Shown here piece by piece: positions 1-7,745 of a DNA stretch of 40,870 bases. This DNA comes from Streptomyces roseolus (lineage in GTDB: Bacteria > Actinomycetota > Actinomycetes > Streptomycetales > Streptomycetaceae): positions 1 to 40,870 of the forward strand of contig NZ_BMTV01000049.1 in NCBI RefSeq assembly GCF_014649855.1, read 5' to 3'. Each line of letters opens with the position of its first letter. Position 1 is the first letter of the stretch. A model generated the notes under the pieces. The model made no database searches. It was not told the origin of the DNA and worked only from the letters and a program-made list of their open reading frames with translations. Position numbers and translations under genes: made by a program.

Positions 1-60
1 CGACTCCCGGAGCATCTCGTGCTCCTCCGACGTCCGGTACAGGTCGAAGTCCTTGCCCAT
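1..60 (-). CDS. Acyl-CoA dehydrogenase, N-terminal 20 codons only (runs off the window)
   Basis: Only the first 20 codons are present, reading MGKDFDLYRTSEEHEMLRES. This matches the N-terminus typical of actinobacterial acyl-CoA dehydrogenases (DFDLYR...EEHxxLRE, then usually VRxLAExKIAPFA). The ATG at 60 is preceded by an AGGGAG ribosome binding site at good distance. The family oxidises acyl-CoA thioesters with FAD, but substrate and active site cannot be judged from this fragment. The gene is divergent from the UDP-glucose dehydrogenase gene. The family call rests on a short N-terminal resemblance, so confidence is moderate. Confidence 0.6.
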   Translation of the reverse strand, partial: MGKDFDLYRTSEEHEMLRES

Positions 61-82
61 GCTCTTGAGCTCCCTGGCTTGC

Positions 83-100
83 TAACTACTGTTAAGTAAC
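83..100. promoter_or_regulatory. AT-rich TAAC/GTTA repeat cluster upstream of the acyl-CoA dehydrogenase
   Basis: TAAC (83-86), GTTA (91-94) and TAAC (97-100) form two overlapping inverted repeats, TAAC-N4-GTTA and GTTA-N2-TAAC. They lie 23-40 nt upstream of the acyl-CoA dehydrogenase start in an AT-rich island within GC-rich DNA. The position suits an operator or promoter for that gene. No regulator is identified. Confidence 0.35.
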
Positions 101-187
101 CCAAAGGGTAGGCCGTGATCGGGGCGCTCTGCCAGGGCCCGACTATGCTCGGGCAGGCACTTTCGCCCGACGTCCCTGGAGTCCCGC

Positions 188-1522
188 ATGGCCCTGAAGA
201 TCACCGTGATCGGCACCGGATACCTCGGCGCCACCCACGCAGCGGCCATGGCCGAGATGGGCTTCGAGGTCCTCGGGCTCGACGTCGTGCCCGAGAAGGT
301 CGAGCTGCTGGCCTCCGGACGCGTCCCGATGTTCGAGCCCGGCCTGGAGGAGCTGCTCCGCAAGCACGTCGCCGGGATCGAGGGCTCCACCGGCCGGCTG
401 CGCTTCACCACCTCCTGGGAGGAGGTCGGCGCCTTCGGCGACGTCCACTTCGTCTGCGTGAACACCCCGCAGAAGCACGGCGAGTACGGCTGCGACATGA
501 GCTACGTCGACGCCGCCTTCGCCTCCCTCGCCGCCGTCGCCCGTGCCGGCTCGCTGGCCGTCGGCAAGTCGACCGTCCCCGTCGGCTCGGCCGAGCGCCT
601 CGCCGGCGTGCTGCCGGAGGGCGTCGGGCTGGCCTGGAACCCGGAGTTCCTGCGCGAGGGCTTCGCCGTCCAGGACACCCTGCGCCCCGACCGGATCGTC
701 GTCGGTGTCCAGGGCGAGGACGGCGGGCGGGCCGAGAAGGTGCTCCGCGAGGTGTACGCGGTCCCCGTCGCCGAGGGCTCGCCCTTCGTCGTCACCGACT
801 TCCCGACCGCCGAGCTGGTCAAGACCGCCGCGAACTCCTTCCTCGCCACCAAGATCTCCTTCATCAACGCGATGGCCGAGATCTGCGAGGCGGCCGGCGG
901 CGACGTCGCCAAGCTGGCCGAGGCGATCGGCCACGACGAGCGCATCGGCAACAAGTTCCTGCGGGCCGGCGTCGGCTTCGGCGGCGGCTGCCTGCCCAAG
1001 GACATCCGCGCCTTCATGGCGCGGGCGGGCGAGCTCGGCGTCGACCAGGCGCTGACCTTCCTCCGCGAGATCGACTCCATCAACATGCGGCGGCGCGGCC
1101 AGATGGTCGAGATGGCCCGCGAGGCGCTCGGCGGGGACTCCTTCCTGGGCCGCCGGGTCGCCGTCCTCGGCGCCACCTTCAAGCCGGACTCGGACGACGT
1201 CCGCGACTCCCCCGCGCTCAACGTGGCCGGCCAGATCCACCTCCAGGGCGGCCAGGTCACCGTCTACGACCCCAAGGGCATGGAGAACGCCCGCAAGGTC
1301 TTCCCCACCCTCGGCTACGCGGACTCGGCCCTGGAGGCCGTCCGGGACGCGGACGTGGTGCTGCACCTGACCGAGTGGCGCGAGTTCCGCGAGCTCGACC
1401 CGGCGGAGCTGGCCGCCGCCGCCGCCTCCCCGGTCGTCCTCGACGGGCGCAACGCCCTGGACGCCGAGCGGTGGCGGGCGGCCGGATGGACGTACCGCGC
1501 GATGGGCCGCCCGCGCGCCTGA
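188..1522 (+). CDS. ugd: UDP-glucose 6-dehydrogenase (UDP-glucose/GDP-mannose dehydrogenase family)
   Basis: This 444-residue protein should oxidise UDP-glucose to UDP-glucuronate with two NAD+ in the cytoplasm. The N-terminus is a Rossmann fold with GTGYLG at residues 9-14. The central domain has KSTVPVG and WNPEFLREG. The catalytic cysteine is C268 in GFGGGCLPKD, followed by a C-terminal UDP-binding domain with GATFKPDSDD and the conserved RDSPAL. Length is normal for the family. ATG 188 is preceded by GGAG. It is a single gene, followed by a strong bidirectional terminator. UDP-glucuronate would feed extracellular polysaccharides, which may be relevant to the glycan locus about 13 kb away. 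Related UDP-sugar dehydrogenases such as UDP-ManNAc dehydrogenase cannot be fully excluded. Confidence 0.9.
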   Translation: MALKITVIGTGYLGATHAAAMAEMGFEVLGLDVVPEKVELLASGRVPMFEPGLEELLRKHVAGIEGSTGRLRFTTSWEEVGAFGDVHFVCVNTPQKHGEYGCDMSYVDAAFASLAAVARAGSLAVGKSTVPVGSAERLAGVLPEGVGLAWNPEFLREGFAVQDTLRPDRIVVGVQGEDGGRAEKVLREVYAVPVAEGSPFVVTDFPTAELVKTAANSFLATKISFINAMAEICEAAGGDVAKLAEAIGHDERIGNKFLRAGVGFGGGCLPKDIRAFMARAGELGVDQALTFLREIDSINMRRRGQMVEMAREALGGDSFLGRRVAVLGATFKPDSDDVRDSPALNVAGQIHLQGGQVTVYDPKGMENARKVFPTLGYADSALEAVRDADVVLHLTEWREFRELDPAELAAAAASPVVLDGRNALDAERWRAAGWTYRAMGRPRA

Positions 1523-1529
1523 CGGCGGA

Positions 1530-1571
1530 CGGGGAGGGGCGCACCGGACGGATCCGGTGCGCCCCTCCCCC
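1530..1571. terminator. Bidirectional terminator between ugd and the dipeptidase paralogue
   Basis: Perfect inverted repeat: 18-bp arms at 1531-1548 and 1553-1570 with a 4-nt loop, core GCACCGG/CCGGTGC. It sits between two converging genes and can serve both strands. No U-tract is visible, as is common for Streptomyces terminators. Confidence 0.85.
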
Positions 1572-1590
1572 ATGGGTGTACGGGCGCGGG

Positions 1591-2511
1591 TCAGGCGGCG
1601 ACGGGCCTGATCCGGTTCGTGCGGGACAGGAACTCGGTCTCGCGCAGGGCGCGGGTCGCGTTGCCGTGGGCCAGGCCGACCAGGTCGCGGGCCTGCCAGT
1701 CGCGCCGCAGCAGCTCCGCGAAGAGCGGGACGTAGCCGGCGGTCCGGGCCGCGAGGTGGGAGAGGCCCGTGGAGGCGGGCCCGGCCAGGTCGCGGACCCG
1801 GTCGAGGAGGTCGGCCGCGACGGACGGGTCCTCGTCGACGGCGACCATGACGACCGCGCCGTTCTCGCCGAGGAGCCGCAGCACGTCGTCCGGGAGGGCG
1901 TCCGGCTCGGCCCGGGTGAGCAGCGCGGGGGCCCGGGTGACGGCGAGGACCTTGCGGACGGTGTCCTGGTCGGCGCCTGAGAGGTCCACGGCGAGGCCGA
2001 TGCGGTTCATCTCGCGGACCGCCTCGCGGGCGAAGCGGTCGAAGCGGGTGAGGTTCACGGCCCGGACGCCGAGGGCGTGGTACGCCCGCAGGGTGGCGGC
2101 GGAGCCGCCGAGGGCGGTCCAGCTCACCGGCCCGAGGAGCGCGGCGACCCGGCCGCAGTTGCGGGCGTGGGCCATCTCGGAGGTGGTGTGCGCCAGGCGC
2201 AGGTCCTCGGGGCAGGCGGCGACGAGCGCGCGGACGGTGTCGAGGCGGCGCAGGGTGTCGAGGACGTCGTCGGCGTCCACGCGCAGCGACCAGAACTGGG
2301 CACCGGCCTCCTGCGCCCGGGCGGGCGGCAGGTCCTCGGGGTCGAGGAGCGGGGGGAGTTCGGCGTGTCCCTCGATGACGGGCTGCGCGGCGAGGATCGC
2401 CCGGGCGCGGGCGGTCTCGTCGAGCGGCGGGGGCGGTGGCGCCGGGGGTTCCAGCGCGCCGACGGCGCCGGAGGCGGCAGAGAAGGGGGGATGATCGTCT
2501 AGGTCTGCCAT
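1591..2511 (-). CDS. Dipeptidase-like protein (M19 renal dipeptidase fold), probable pseudoenzyme
   Basis: 306 residues, start ATG 2511. The sequence aligns along its length with the true dipeptidase encoded just upstream (AQFWSLRVD/AQFWSVYVP, TLRAYHALGVRAVNLT/TLRALHTLGVRYMTLT, AVREMNRIGLAVDLS/VVREMNRCGMLVDLS). The metal ligands are mostly gone: HND becomes H49-A-E51, the EGG glutamate is replaced in GPVSWTALG, VDLSH becomes VDLSG, the second histidine (FSH) becomes LTR, and the GGDYDG segment is deleted. The N-terminus has an added proline-rich stretch at residues 22-30. It is probably catalytically dead or altered, perhaps a binding or partner protein. It lies 137 nt downstream of the active paralogue on the same strand, which suggests a tandem duplication. 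Confidence 0.8.
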   Translation of the reverse strand: MADLDDHPPFSAASGAVGALEPPAPPPPPLDETARARAILAAQPVIEGHAELPPLLDPEDLPPARAQEAGAQFWSLRVDADDVLDTLRRLDTVRALVAACPEDLRLAHTTSEMAHARNCGRVAALLGPVSWTALGGSAATLRAYHALGVRAVNLTRFDRFAREAVREMNRIGLAVDLSGADQDTVRKVLAVTRAPALLTRAEPDALPDDVLRLLGENGAVVMVAVDEDPSVAADLLDRVRDLAGPASTGLSHLAARTAGYVPLFAELLRRDWQARDLVGLAHGNATRALRETEFLSRTNRIRPVAA

Positions 2512-2550
2512 GGCACTACTCACACTTCCGAACTCGGTGACGCAGCACCA

Positions 2551-2610
2551 CCCCGCCGAAGGAGGCGGGGCAGCACGTTCCACCGTGCCACCGGGGCCCG
2601 TCCCGGGCCC
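2551..2610. other. Intergenic hairpins between the two dipeptidase genes
   Basis: Two short inverted repeats: CCCCGCC/GGCGGGG (2551-2557 / 2564-2570, 6-nt loop) and GGGCCCG/CGGGCCC (2594-2600 / 2604-2610, 3-nt loop). They may weaken read-through from the purK-purE-dipeptidase operon into the paralogue. No U-tract is seen. Confidence 0.35.
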
Positions 2611-2648
2611 GTCGGACTGCGCCGTACGGGTGAGGCCCCGGTGCTCCG

Positions 2649-3845
2649 TCAGGCGCCGTCGAGCTGGGCGAGCGTGGCGTGCGAGGCGGCCGTGCGGGCG
2701 GTGAGGTCCCGGGAGACGGCCTCCGCGTCGCCGAGCACGCGGAGCGCGTTCGACCAGGTCAGCTTGGTGAGGTCGGCGTGGGACCAGCCGCGGTCGAGGA
2801 GTTCGGCGATCAGGTGGGGGTAGCCGGCGACGTCGTCGAGGCCGGCCGGGGTGAAGGCGGTGCCGTCGTAGTCGCCGCCGATGCCGATGTGGTCGATGCC
2901 GGCGGCCTCGCGCATGTGGTCGAGGTGGTCGGCGACGGTGGCGGCGGTGGCGACCGGGCGGGGGTGCCCGGCCTCGAAGGCGGCGTGGATCTCCTTCGCC
3001 CTCGGCGTGGTGTCGAGGTGGTGGAGGCCGTGGGCGCGGAGGTTCTCGTCGGCGCGCAGGGTCCACTCGACGGCCGCCGGGAGGATGAACTTGGGGACGA
3101 AGGTCGCCATCGCCACGCCGCCGTTGGCGGGCAGCCGCTCCAGGACGTCGTCGGGGACGTTCCTCGGGTGGTCGCAGACCGCGCGGGACGAGGAGTGGGA
3201 GAAGATCACCGGCGCTGCCGACTCGTCCAGGGCGTCGCGCATGGTGGTGTCGGCGACGTGCGAGAGGTCGACGAGCATGCCGCAGCGGTTCATCTCGCGG
3301 ACGACGGCGCGGCCGAAGGCGGTGAGGCCGCCGTGCCGGGGCTCGTCGGTGGCGGAGTCGGCCCAGTCGTTGTTCTCGTTGTGCGTGAGGGTCATGTACC
3401 GCACGCCGAGGGTGTGCAGGGCGCGCAGGGTGGCGAGGGAGTTGTCGATCGAGTGGCCGCCCTCGGCGCCCTTGAGGGAGGCGATCCGGCCCTCGGCGCG
3501 GGCCTTGGCGACGTCGTCGGCGGTGCGGGCGGGCGCGAGGTCGGCCGCGTACCGCTCGACGAGCCGGTCGACGGCGTCGATCTGCTCCAGGGTGGCGCTC
3601 ACCGCGTGGTCGCCGGCGAGCCGGCCCGGCACGTAGACGGACCAGAACTGGGCACCGACCCCGCCGGCGCGGAGCCGGGCGAGGTCGGTGTGGAGGGAGG
3701 CCGAGCGGTCGCCCGCGATGTCGAGCTTGTCGAGGTCGTAGCCGCACTGCTCGCGCAGCGCCCAGGGGAGGTCGTTGTGCCCGTCGACGACGGGGGCCTC
3801 CGCCAGGAGGGCCCGGGCCTCGGCGAGCCGCTCGGCCGCGCTCAC
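2649..3845 (-). CDS. Membrane-dipeptidase-like zinc dipeptidase (M19 family)
   Basis: 398 residues. This amidohydrolase-superfamily enzyme should cleave dipeptides, possibly including L-D forms, using a binuclear metal centre. All expected ligands are present at family spacing: H23 and D25 in DGHNDLP, bridging E128 in AEGGHS, H196 in VDLSH, H217 in IFSHSSSR and D325 in GGDYDG. From memory, the S. coelicolor counterpart Sco3058 has been characterised as the bacterial enzyme closest to human renal dipeptidase. No signal peptide is visible, so it is cytoplasmic. The start is GTG 3845, which overlaps the purE stop (GTGA), implying translational coupling in a purK-purE-dipeptidase operon. The link to purine synthesis is unexplained. 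Confidence 0.93.
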   Translation of the reverse strand: MSAAERLAEARALLAEAPVVDGHNDLPWALREQCGYDLDKLDIAGDRSASLHTDLARLRAGGVGAQFWSVYVPGRLAGDHAVSATLEQIDAVDRLVERYAADLAPARTADDVAKARAEGRIASLKGAEGGHSIDNSLATLRALHTLGVRYMTLTHNENNDWADSATDEPRHGGLTAFGRAVVREMNRCGMLVDLSHVADTTMRDALDESAAPVIFSHSSSRAVCDHPRNVPDDVLERLPANGGVAMATFVPKFILPAAVEWTLRADENLRAHGLHHLDTTPRAKEIHAAFEAGHPRPVATAATVADHLDHMREAAGIDHIGIGGDYDGTAFTPAGLDDVAGYPHLIAELLDRGWSHADLTKLTWSNALRVLGDAEAVSRDLTARTAASHATLAQLDGA

Positions 3846-4402
3846 TTGCCGAACCCGAAGGAGTCGGCGCCGGCGACCTTGGCGCGCAGGCGCTTGCCCT
3901 TCTCGGTGGCCTGGCCGTTGAGGTCCTGGAGGAAGGTGCTCATCCGCGCCTGGAGCTCGGGGTCGGCGGCGGCGAGCACGCGGACGGCGAGCAGGCCCGC
4001 GTTGCGCGCGCCGGCGATGGAGACGGTGGCGACCGGGATGCCGGCGGGCATCTGGACGATCGACATCAGCGAGTCCATGCCGTCGAGGTACTTCAGCGGC
4101 ACGGGGACGCCGATGACCGGGAGCGGGGTGACGGAGGCGAGCATGCCCGGCAGGTGGGCGGCGCCGCCGGCGCCCGCGATGATCGCCTTGAGGCCGCGGC
4201 CGGCGGCCTCCTCGCCGTACGCGATCATCTCGCGCGGCATGCGGTGGGCGGAGACGACGTCGACCTCGTAGGGGATGCCGAACTCGTCGAGCGCCTGGGC
4301 GGCGGCCTCCATCACGGGCCAGTCGGAGTCGGAGCCCATCACGATGCCGACGAGCGGTCCGCTCCCCCGGTCGCTCGTCGCGTTGCTCGCCTGGTTACTC
4401 AA
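3842..4402 (-). CDS. purE: N5-carboxyaminoimidazole ribonucleotide mutase
   Basis: 186 residues. Class I PurE converts N5-CAIR to CAIR in de novo purine synthesis, using the product of PurK. Signature sequences are GIVMGSDSDWPVM near the N-terminus, SAHRMP with the catalytic histidine, and the glycine-rich AGAGGAAHLPGM. The start is TTG at 4402, overlapping the purK stop by 8 nt, with GAGGGA six nt upstream. No ATG lies upstream of the first conserved motif. The C-terminal extension after the conserved core is short and basic. Overlap at both ends shows tight coupling with purK and the dipeptidase gene. Confidence 0.95.
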   Translation of the reverse strand: MSNQASNATSDRGSGPLVGIVMGSDSDWPVMEAAAQALDEFGIPYEVDVVSAHRMPREMIAYGEEAAGRGLKAIIAGAGGAAHLPGMLASVTPLPVIGVPVPLKYLDGMDSLMSIVQMPAGIPVATVSIAGARNAGLLAVRVLAAADPELQARMSTFLQDLNGQATEKGKRLRAKVAGADSFGFGK

Positions 4403-5534
4403 CGATCGTCCCTCGCAGGTAGTCGGCGGCGTGGCGGGCGCGCTCCAGCACCTCGTCCAGGTCGTCGCCGTAGGTGTTGACGTGACCGACCTTACGCCCG
4501 GGCTTCACGTCCTTGCCGTACATGTGGATCTTGAGCTGCGGGTCCCGGGCCATGCAGTGCAGGTAGCCCTGGTACATGTCCGGGTAGTCGCCGCCGAGGA
4601 CGTTGCACATCACGGTCCACGGGGCGCGCGGGCGGGGGTCGCCGAGCGGCAGGTCGAGGACGGCGCGGACGTGGTTGGCGAACTGGCTGGTGATCGCCCC
4701 GTCCTGGGTCCAGTGGCCGGAGTTGTGCGGGCGCATCGCCAGCTCGTTGACCAGGATGCGGCCGTCGGTGGTCTGGAAGAGCTCCACGGCGAGGTGGCCG
4801 ACGACGCCGAGCTCCTTGGCGATCCGCAGCGCCAGTTCCTGGGCCTGTCCCGCGAGCTCGGGGTCGAGGTCGGGGGCGGGGGCGATCACGGTGTCGCAGA
4901 CGCCGTCGACCTGGCGGGACTCGACGACCGGGTAGGCGACGGCCTGGCCGTGGGGGGAGCGGACGATGTTCGCCGCGAGCTCGCGGGCGAAGTCGACCTT
5001 CTCCTCGGCGAGCACGGGCACGCCGGCGAGGAAGGGGTCGCGGGCGTCCTCGGCGGTGCGGGCGAACCAGACGCCCTTGCCGTCGTACCCGCCGCGCACG
5101 GTCTTGAGGATGATCGGGAAGCCGCCGACCTCGTCGGCGAAGGCGACCGCGTCGGCCGGGTCGGCCACGATGCGGTGGCGGGGGCTGGGCGCGCCGATCT
5201 CGTCGAGCTTCGCCCGCATCACCCCCTTGTCCTGGGCGTGCACCAGCGCGTCGGGCCCGGGACGGACGGGGATGCCGTCGGCCTCCAGGGCGCGCAGGTG
5301 CTCCGTGGGGACGTGCTCGTGATCGAAGGTGATCACGTCGCAGCCGCGCGCGAAGGCGCGGAGCGTCTCCAGGTCCCGGTAGTCGCCGATGACGACCTCG
5401 CCGGCCACCTGGGCCGCCGAGTCCTGGGGGGTGTCACTGAGGAGCTTGAACTTGATGCCGAGGGGGATGCCCGCCTCGTGCGTCATGCGGGCGAGCTGCC
5501 CGCCGCCGACCATGCCTACTACCGGGAACGTCAC
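4395..5534 (-). CDS. purK: 5-(carboxyamino)imidazole ribonucleotide synthase
   Basis: 379 residues from GTG 5534. This ATP-grasp enzyme makes N5-CAIR from AIR, bicarbonate and ATP. Evidence: VGMVGGGQLARM at the N-terminus (pre-ATP-grasp nucleotide motif), TFDHEHV, KTVRGGYDGKGV (ATP-grasp lysine and glycine loop), EEKVDFARELA, VNELAMRPHNSGHW near the C-terminus and VMCNVLGG. The GTG start puts the protein directly at TFPVVGMVGGGQ. The same frame is open to an ATG at 5588, but a longer N-terminus has no family counterpart. An AAGAGG lies immediately next to the GTG, closer than ideal, so the exact start is slightly uncertain. It is the first gene of the leftward purK-purE-dipeptidase operon. 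Confidence 0.94.
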   Translation of the reverse strand: MTFPVVGMVGGGQLARMTHEAGIPLGIKFKLLSDTPQDSAAQVAGEVVIGDYRDLETLRAFARGCDVITFDHEHVPTEHLRALEADGIPVRPGPDALVHAQDKGVMRAKLDEIGAPSPRHRIVADPADAVAFADEVGGFPIILKTVRGGYDGKGVWFARTAEDARDPFLAGVPVLAEEKVDFARELAANIVRSPHGQAVAYPVVESRQVDGVCDTVIAPAPDLDPELAGQAQELALRIAKELGVVGHLAVELFQTTDGRILVNELAMRPHNSGHWTQDGAITSQFANHVRAVLDLPLGDPRPRAPWTVMCNVLGGDYPDMYQGYLHCMARDPQLKIHMYGKDVKPGRKVGHVNTYGDDLDEVLERARHAADYLRGTIVE

Positions 5535-5573
5535 CCTCTTAGGGTATCCGCACCATCCGTGAACACTCTTCCG

Positions 5574-5642
5574 GCTGTGGATTGACACAAGGCGTGACCG
5601 GGTACGCCCGGGTTTTCCACAGCTTTCGCGGCTACCCGGGCG
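5574..5642. promoter_or_regulatory. purK/gtrA divergent control region: inverted repeats and a -35 hexamer
   Basis: GCTGTGGA (5574-5581) and TCCACAGC (5616-5623) are perfect inverted arms. A consensus TTGACA (5582-5587) reads rightward between them. A nested pair CGCCCGGGT (5605-5613) / ACCCGGGCG (5634-5642) could form a leader hairpin just before the GtrA ribosome binding site. TTTTCCACA (5613-5621) and, on the other strand, CAATCCACA (5576-5584) resemble DnaA boxes. No clear -10 sits at 17 nt from the TTGACA; the nearest is TACGCC at 15 nt. Confidence 0.4.
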
Positions 5643-5665
5643 GGTGACAGGGGAGGCTGGTTAGC

Positions 5666-6247
5666 ATGAGTGGGTTGACGTCATCGGGACGTCACCCGAC
5701 GGACGGACCGACCCCCATGAGCGAACCCGGCGCGCTGCGCATGCGACTCGCCCTGCTCGGCCGAGAGGTCGCCAAGTTCGGCGTGGTCGGCGGCCTCGGC
5801 GTCCTGGTCAACCTGGCCGTCTTCAACCTGGTCCGGCACACCACGGAGCTTCCGGTGGTGCGGGCCAGCCTGATCGCCACGATCGTGGCGATCGCCTTCA
5901 ACTACGTGGGGTTCCGCTACTTCACGTACCGCGACCGCGACAAGTCGGGCCGCACCAAGGAGATGACCCTCTTCCTGCTGTTCAGCCTCGTCGGCCTCGT
6001 GATCGAGAACGGCGTGCTGTACGCGGCGACGTACGGCCTCGGCTGGAACGGCTCGCTGGCGAGCAACTTCTTCAAGTTCTTCGGGATCGGCCTCGGGACC
6101 CTGTTCCGCTTCTGGTCCTACCGCACCTGGGTCTTCCGGGCGCTGCCGGCGAAGGAGGCCGTGCAGACGGCCGAGTCGTTCCTGGAGCAGCAGGAGCCGG
6201 TCCCCTCGCCGCGGCAGGCGCGGCGGCGGCAGCCCGACCGCGTGTAG
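5666..6247 (+). CDS. GtrA-family membrane protein
   Basis: 193 residues with four predicted membrane helices (about 35-57, 66-85, 100-122 and 128-150). These carry the GtrA pattern: FGVVGGLGVLVNLAVF in helix 1, FNYVGFRYFTY after helix 2, SNFFKFFGIGLGTLFRFWSYRTWVF at the end. The family is thought to help translocate undecaprenyl- or dolichyl-phosphate-linked sugars during cell-surface glycan synthesis. The C-terminal tail is charged, rich in Gln, Pro and Arg, and cytoplasmic. The ATG at 5666 follows GGGGAGG with a 9-nt spacer. An internal ATG at 5717 is possible but has no good ribosome binding site. It is transcribed divergently from purK. Confidence 0.85.
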   Translation: MSGLTSSGRHPTDGPTPMSEPGALRMRLALLGREVAKFGVVGGLGVLVNLAVFNLVRHTTELPVVRASLIATIVAIAFNYVGFRYFTYRDRDKSGRTKEMTLFLLFSLVGLVIENGVLYAATYGLGWNGSLASNFFKFFGIGLGTLFRFWSYRTWVFRALPAKEAVQTAESFLEQQEPVPSPRQARRRQPDRV

Positions 6248-6250
6248 CGG

Positions 6251-6290
6251 AGCTCGCCGTACGGGGCGGAAGCTCACCGTACGGGGCGCT
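6251..6290. repeat. 20-bp tandem direct repeat at the histidine kinase stop codon
   Basis: Positions 6251-6270 and 6271-6290 share AGCTC-G/A-CCGTACGGGGCG, with one internal mismatch and a differing last two bases. The second copy encodes the kinase C-terminus RPVR and its stop (TGA at 6276-6274). In the first copy the matching codon is GCG-like and lacks the stop. Confidence 0.7.
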
Positions 6291-7545
6291 CGCGCGGCGC
6301 GTCGGTGCCGCTGCGGGCCTCCTTGCTCAGGAAGAGCGCGAACACCGGCGGCTGCTGCTGGAGCAGCTCCAGACGCCCGCCGTCGGCCTCCGCGAGGTCC
6401 CGGGCGACCGCCAGGCCGATGCCGGTGGAGCTGCGGCCGCTGACGGCCCGCTCGAAGATCCGCGCGCCGAGGTCGGCGGGGACGCCGGGGCCCTCGTCGG
6501 TGACCTCGATCACCGACTGGTTGCCGGTGACGCGGGTGCGCAGGGCGACGGTGCCGCCGCCGTGCATGAGCGAGTTCTCGATGAGCGCGGCGAGGACCTG
6601 GGCGACCGCGCCCGGGGTGCCGATCGCGCGCATGCCCTGCTTGCCGGAGCGGACGATGGCACGGCCCGCGCTGCGGTAGGCGGGGCGCCACTCCTCGATC
6701 TGCTGCTTGACGACCTCGTCGAGGTCGAAGGCGACGGCGGAGCCGGAGCGGGGGTCCCGGGAGTTCGTCAGCAGCCGCTCGACGACGTCGGTGAGCCGCT
6801 CGACCTGCGTCAGCGCGATCGTCGCCTCCTCCTTGACGGTGTCCAGGTCGTCGGCGAGGGCGACCTCCTCCAGGCGCATGGACAGCGCGGTGAGGGGGGT
6901 GCGGAGCTGGTGGGAGGCGTCGGCGGCGAGCCGGCGCTCGGCGGTCAGCATCCGGGCGATCCGCTCGGCGGAGGCGTCCAGGACGTCCGCGACCCGGTCC
7001 AGCTCGGGGACCCCGTACCGCTTGTGCCGGGGCCTCGGGTCGCCCGAGCCGAGCCGCTCGGCGGTCTCGGCGAGGTCGGTGAGCGGGGAGGCGAGCCGGT
7101 TCGCCTGGCGCACGGCGAGGAGGACGGCGGCGATGACGGCGAGCCCGGCGACCGCCACGATGATCAGGGCGGTGCTGCCCACCTCGGAGGTGACGGCCGA
7201 GCGGGACTCCTCGACGATCACGGTCTCGCCGCGCTCGCCCTCCGCGTAGCCCCGGATGACGCTGCCGGTGGGGCGGGTGCCGATCTCGATGGGCGGGCGG
7301 CCCGGGATGGTGACCAGGGCGTACCGCTTCGCGCCGCCCTGCTCCGCGAGGATCGCGGGGCTCACCGGCTCGCCGCCGATGAGCCGGCTGTCGACGATCG
7401 AGACGATGCGGAGGGCTTCGGCGTCGACGCTCTCCTGGGCGCTGCTGGTGATCGTCCTCGTCTCGATGAGGACGAGGGAGACGCCGAAGACGGCGATCAC
7501 GACGAGGACGACGGCGAGGGTGCTGGTGATGAGGCGGCGGCGCAC
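6274..7545 (-). CDS. Two-component sensor histidine kinase
   Basis: 423 residues from GTG 7545, with GGGAGG just upstream. Layout: membrane helix about 8-27, extracytoplasmic sensor about 30-122, second helix about 124-145, HAMP-like linker with ASPLTDLAETAERLGSGD, then the DHp domain with phospho-acceptor H212 in DASHQLRTPLTAL. The HATPase domain has N (ALIENSLMHGG), G1 (VTDEGPGVP) and G2 (STGIGLAVARDLAEADGGRL) boxes. It should autophosphorylate and pass phosphate to the response regulator encoded 200 nt upstream. The frame stays open well upstream of the GTG, but only this start places the first helix at the N-terminus. The signal is not known. Confidence 0.9.
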   Translation of the reverse strand: MRRRLITSTLAVVLVVIAVFGVSLVLIETRTITSSAQESVDAEALRIVSIVDSRLIGGEPVSPAILAEQGGAKRYALVTIPGRPPIEIGTRPTGSVIRGYAEGERGETVIVEESRSAVTSEVGSTALIIVAVAGLAVIAAVLLAVRQANRLASPLTDLAETAERLGSGDPRPRHKRYGVPELDRVADVLDASAERIARMLTAERRLAADASHQLRTPLTALSMRLEEVALADDLDTVKEEATIALTQVERLTDVVERLLTNSRDPRSGSAVAFDLDEVVKQQIEEWRPAYRSAGRAIVRSGKQGMRAIGTPGAVAQVLAALIENSLMHGGGTVALRTRVTGNQSVIEVTDEGPGVPADLGARIFERAVSGRSSTGIGLAVARDLAEADGGRLELLQQQPPVFALFLSKEARSGTDAPRERPVR

Positions 7546-7745
7546 GTGCCCTCCCGGGCGGTTGCGGGGTCTGCGGCGGGCCGTCGGGGGCGGGGCCTTG
7601 TCGGTGCGGTGCCCTCGGGTGCGGGTTCGGGCACGGCGGGCCCGGGCCCGGCAGGGGCGCCGTGGACCCCACGACCGCCCGCTCCGCCCGTTCCGCCCGG
7701 GGCGCCCCCTCCGGGGGAGGAACGCATGTCCCCGACGGGGCGGGG
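7546..7745. other. Spacer between response regulator and histidine kinase genes
   Basis: These 200 nt, rich in Pro/Arg-type codons in every frame, separate the two genes of the two-component system. The only structure noted is short G/C-rich dyads (for example CCCCCTCCGGGGG near 7710-7722). I see no gene here and no convincing promoter. Confidence 0.4.

Noticed and set aside
115..1980. Long rightward frame starting before ugd
   Set aside because: It overlaps ugd in another frame, is Arg-rich, runs across the terminator and lacks any domain. It is a GC-skew shadow.
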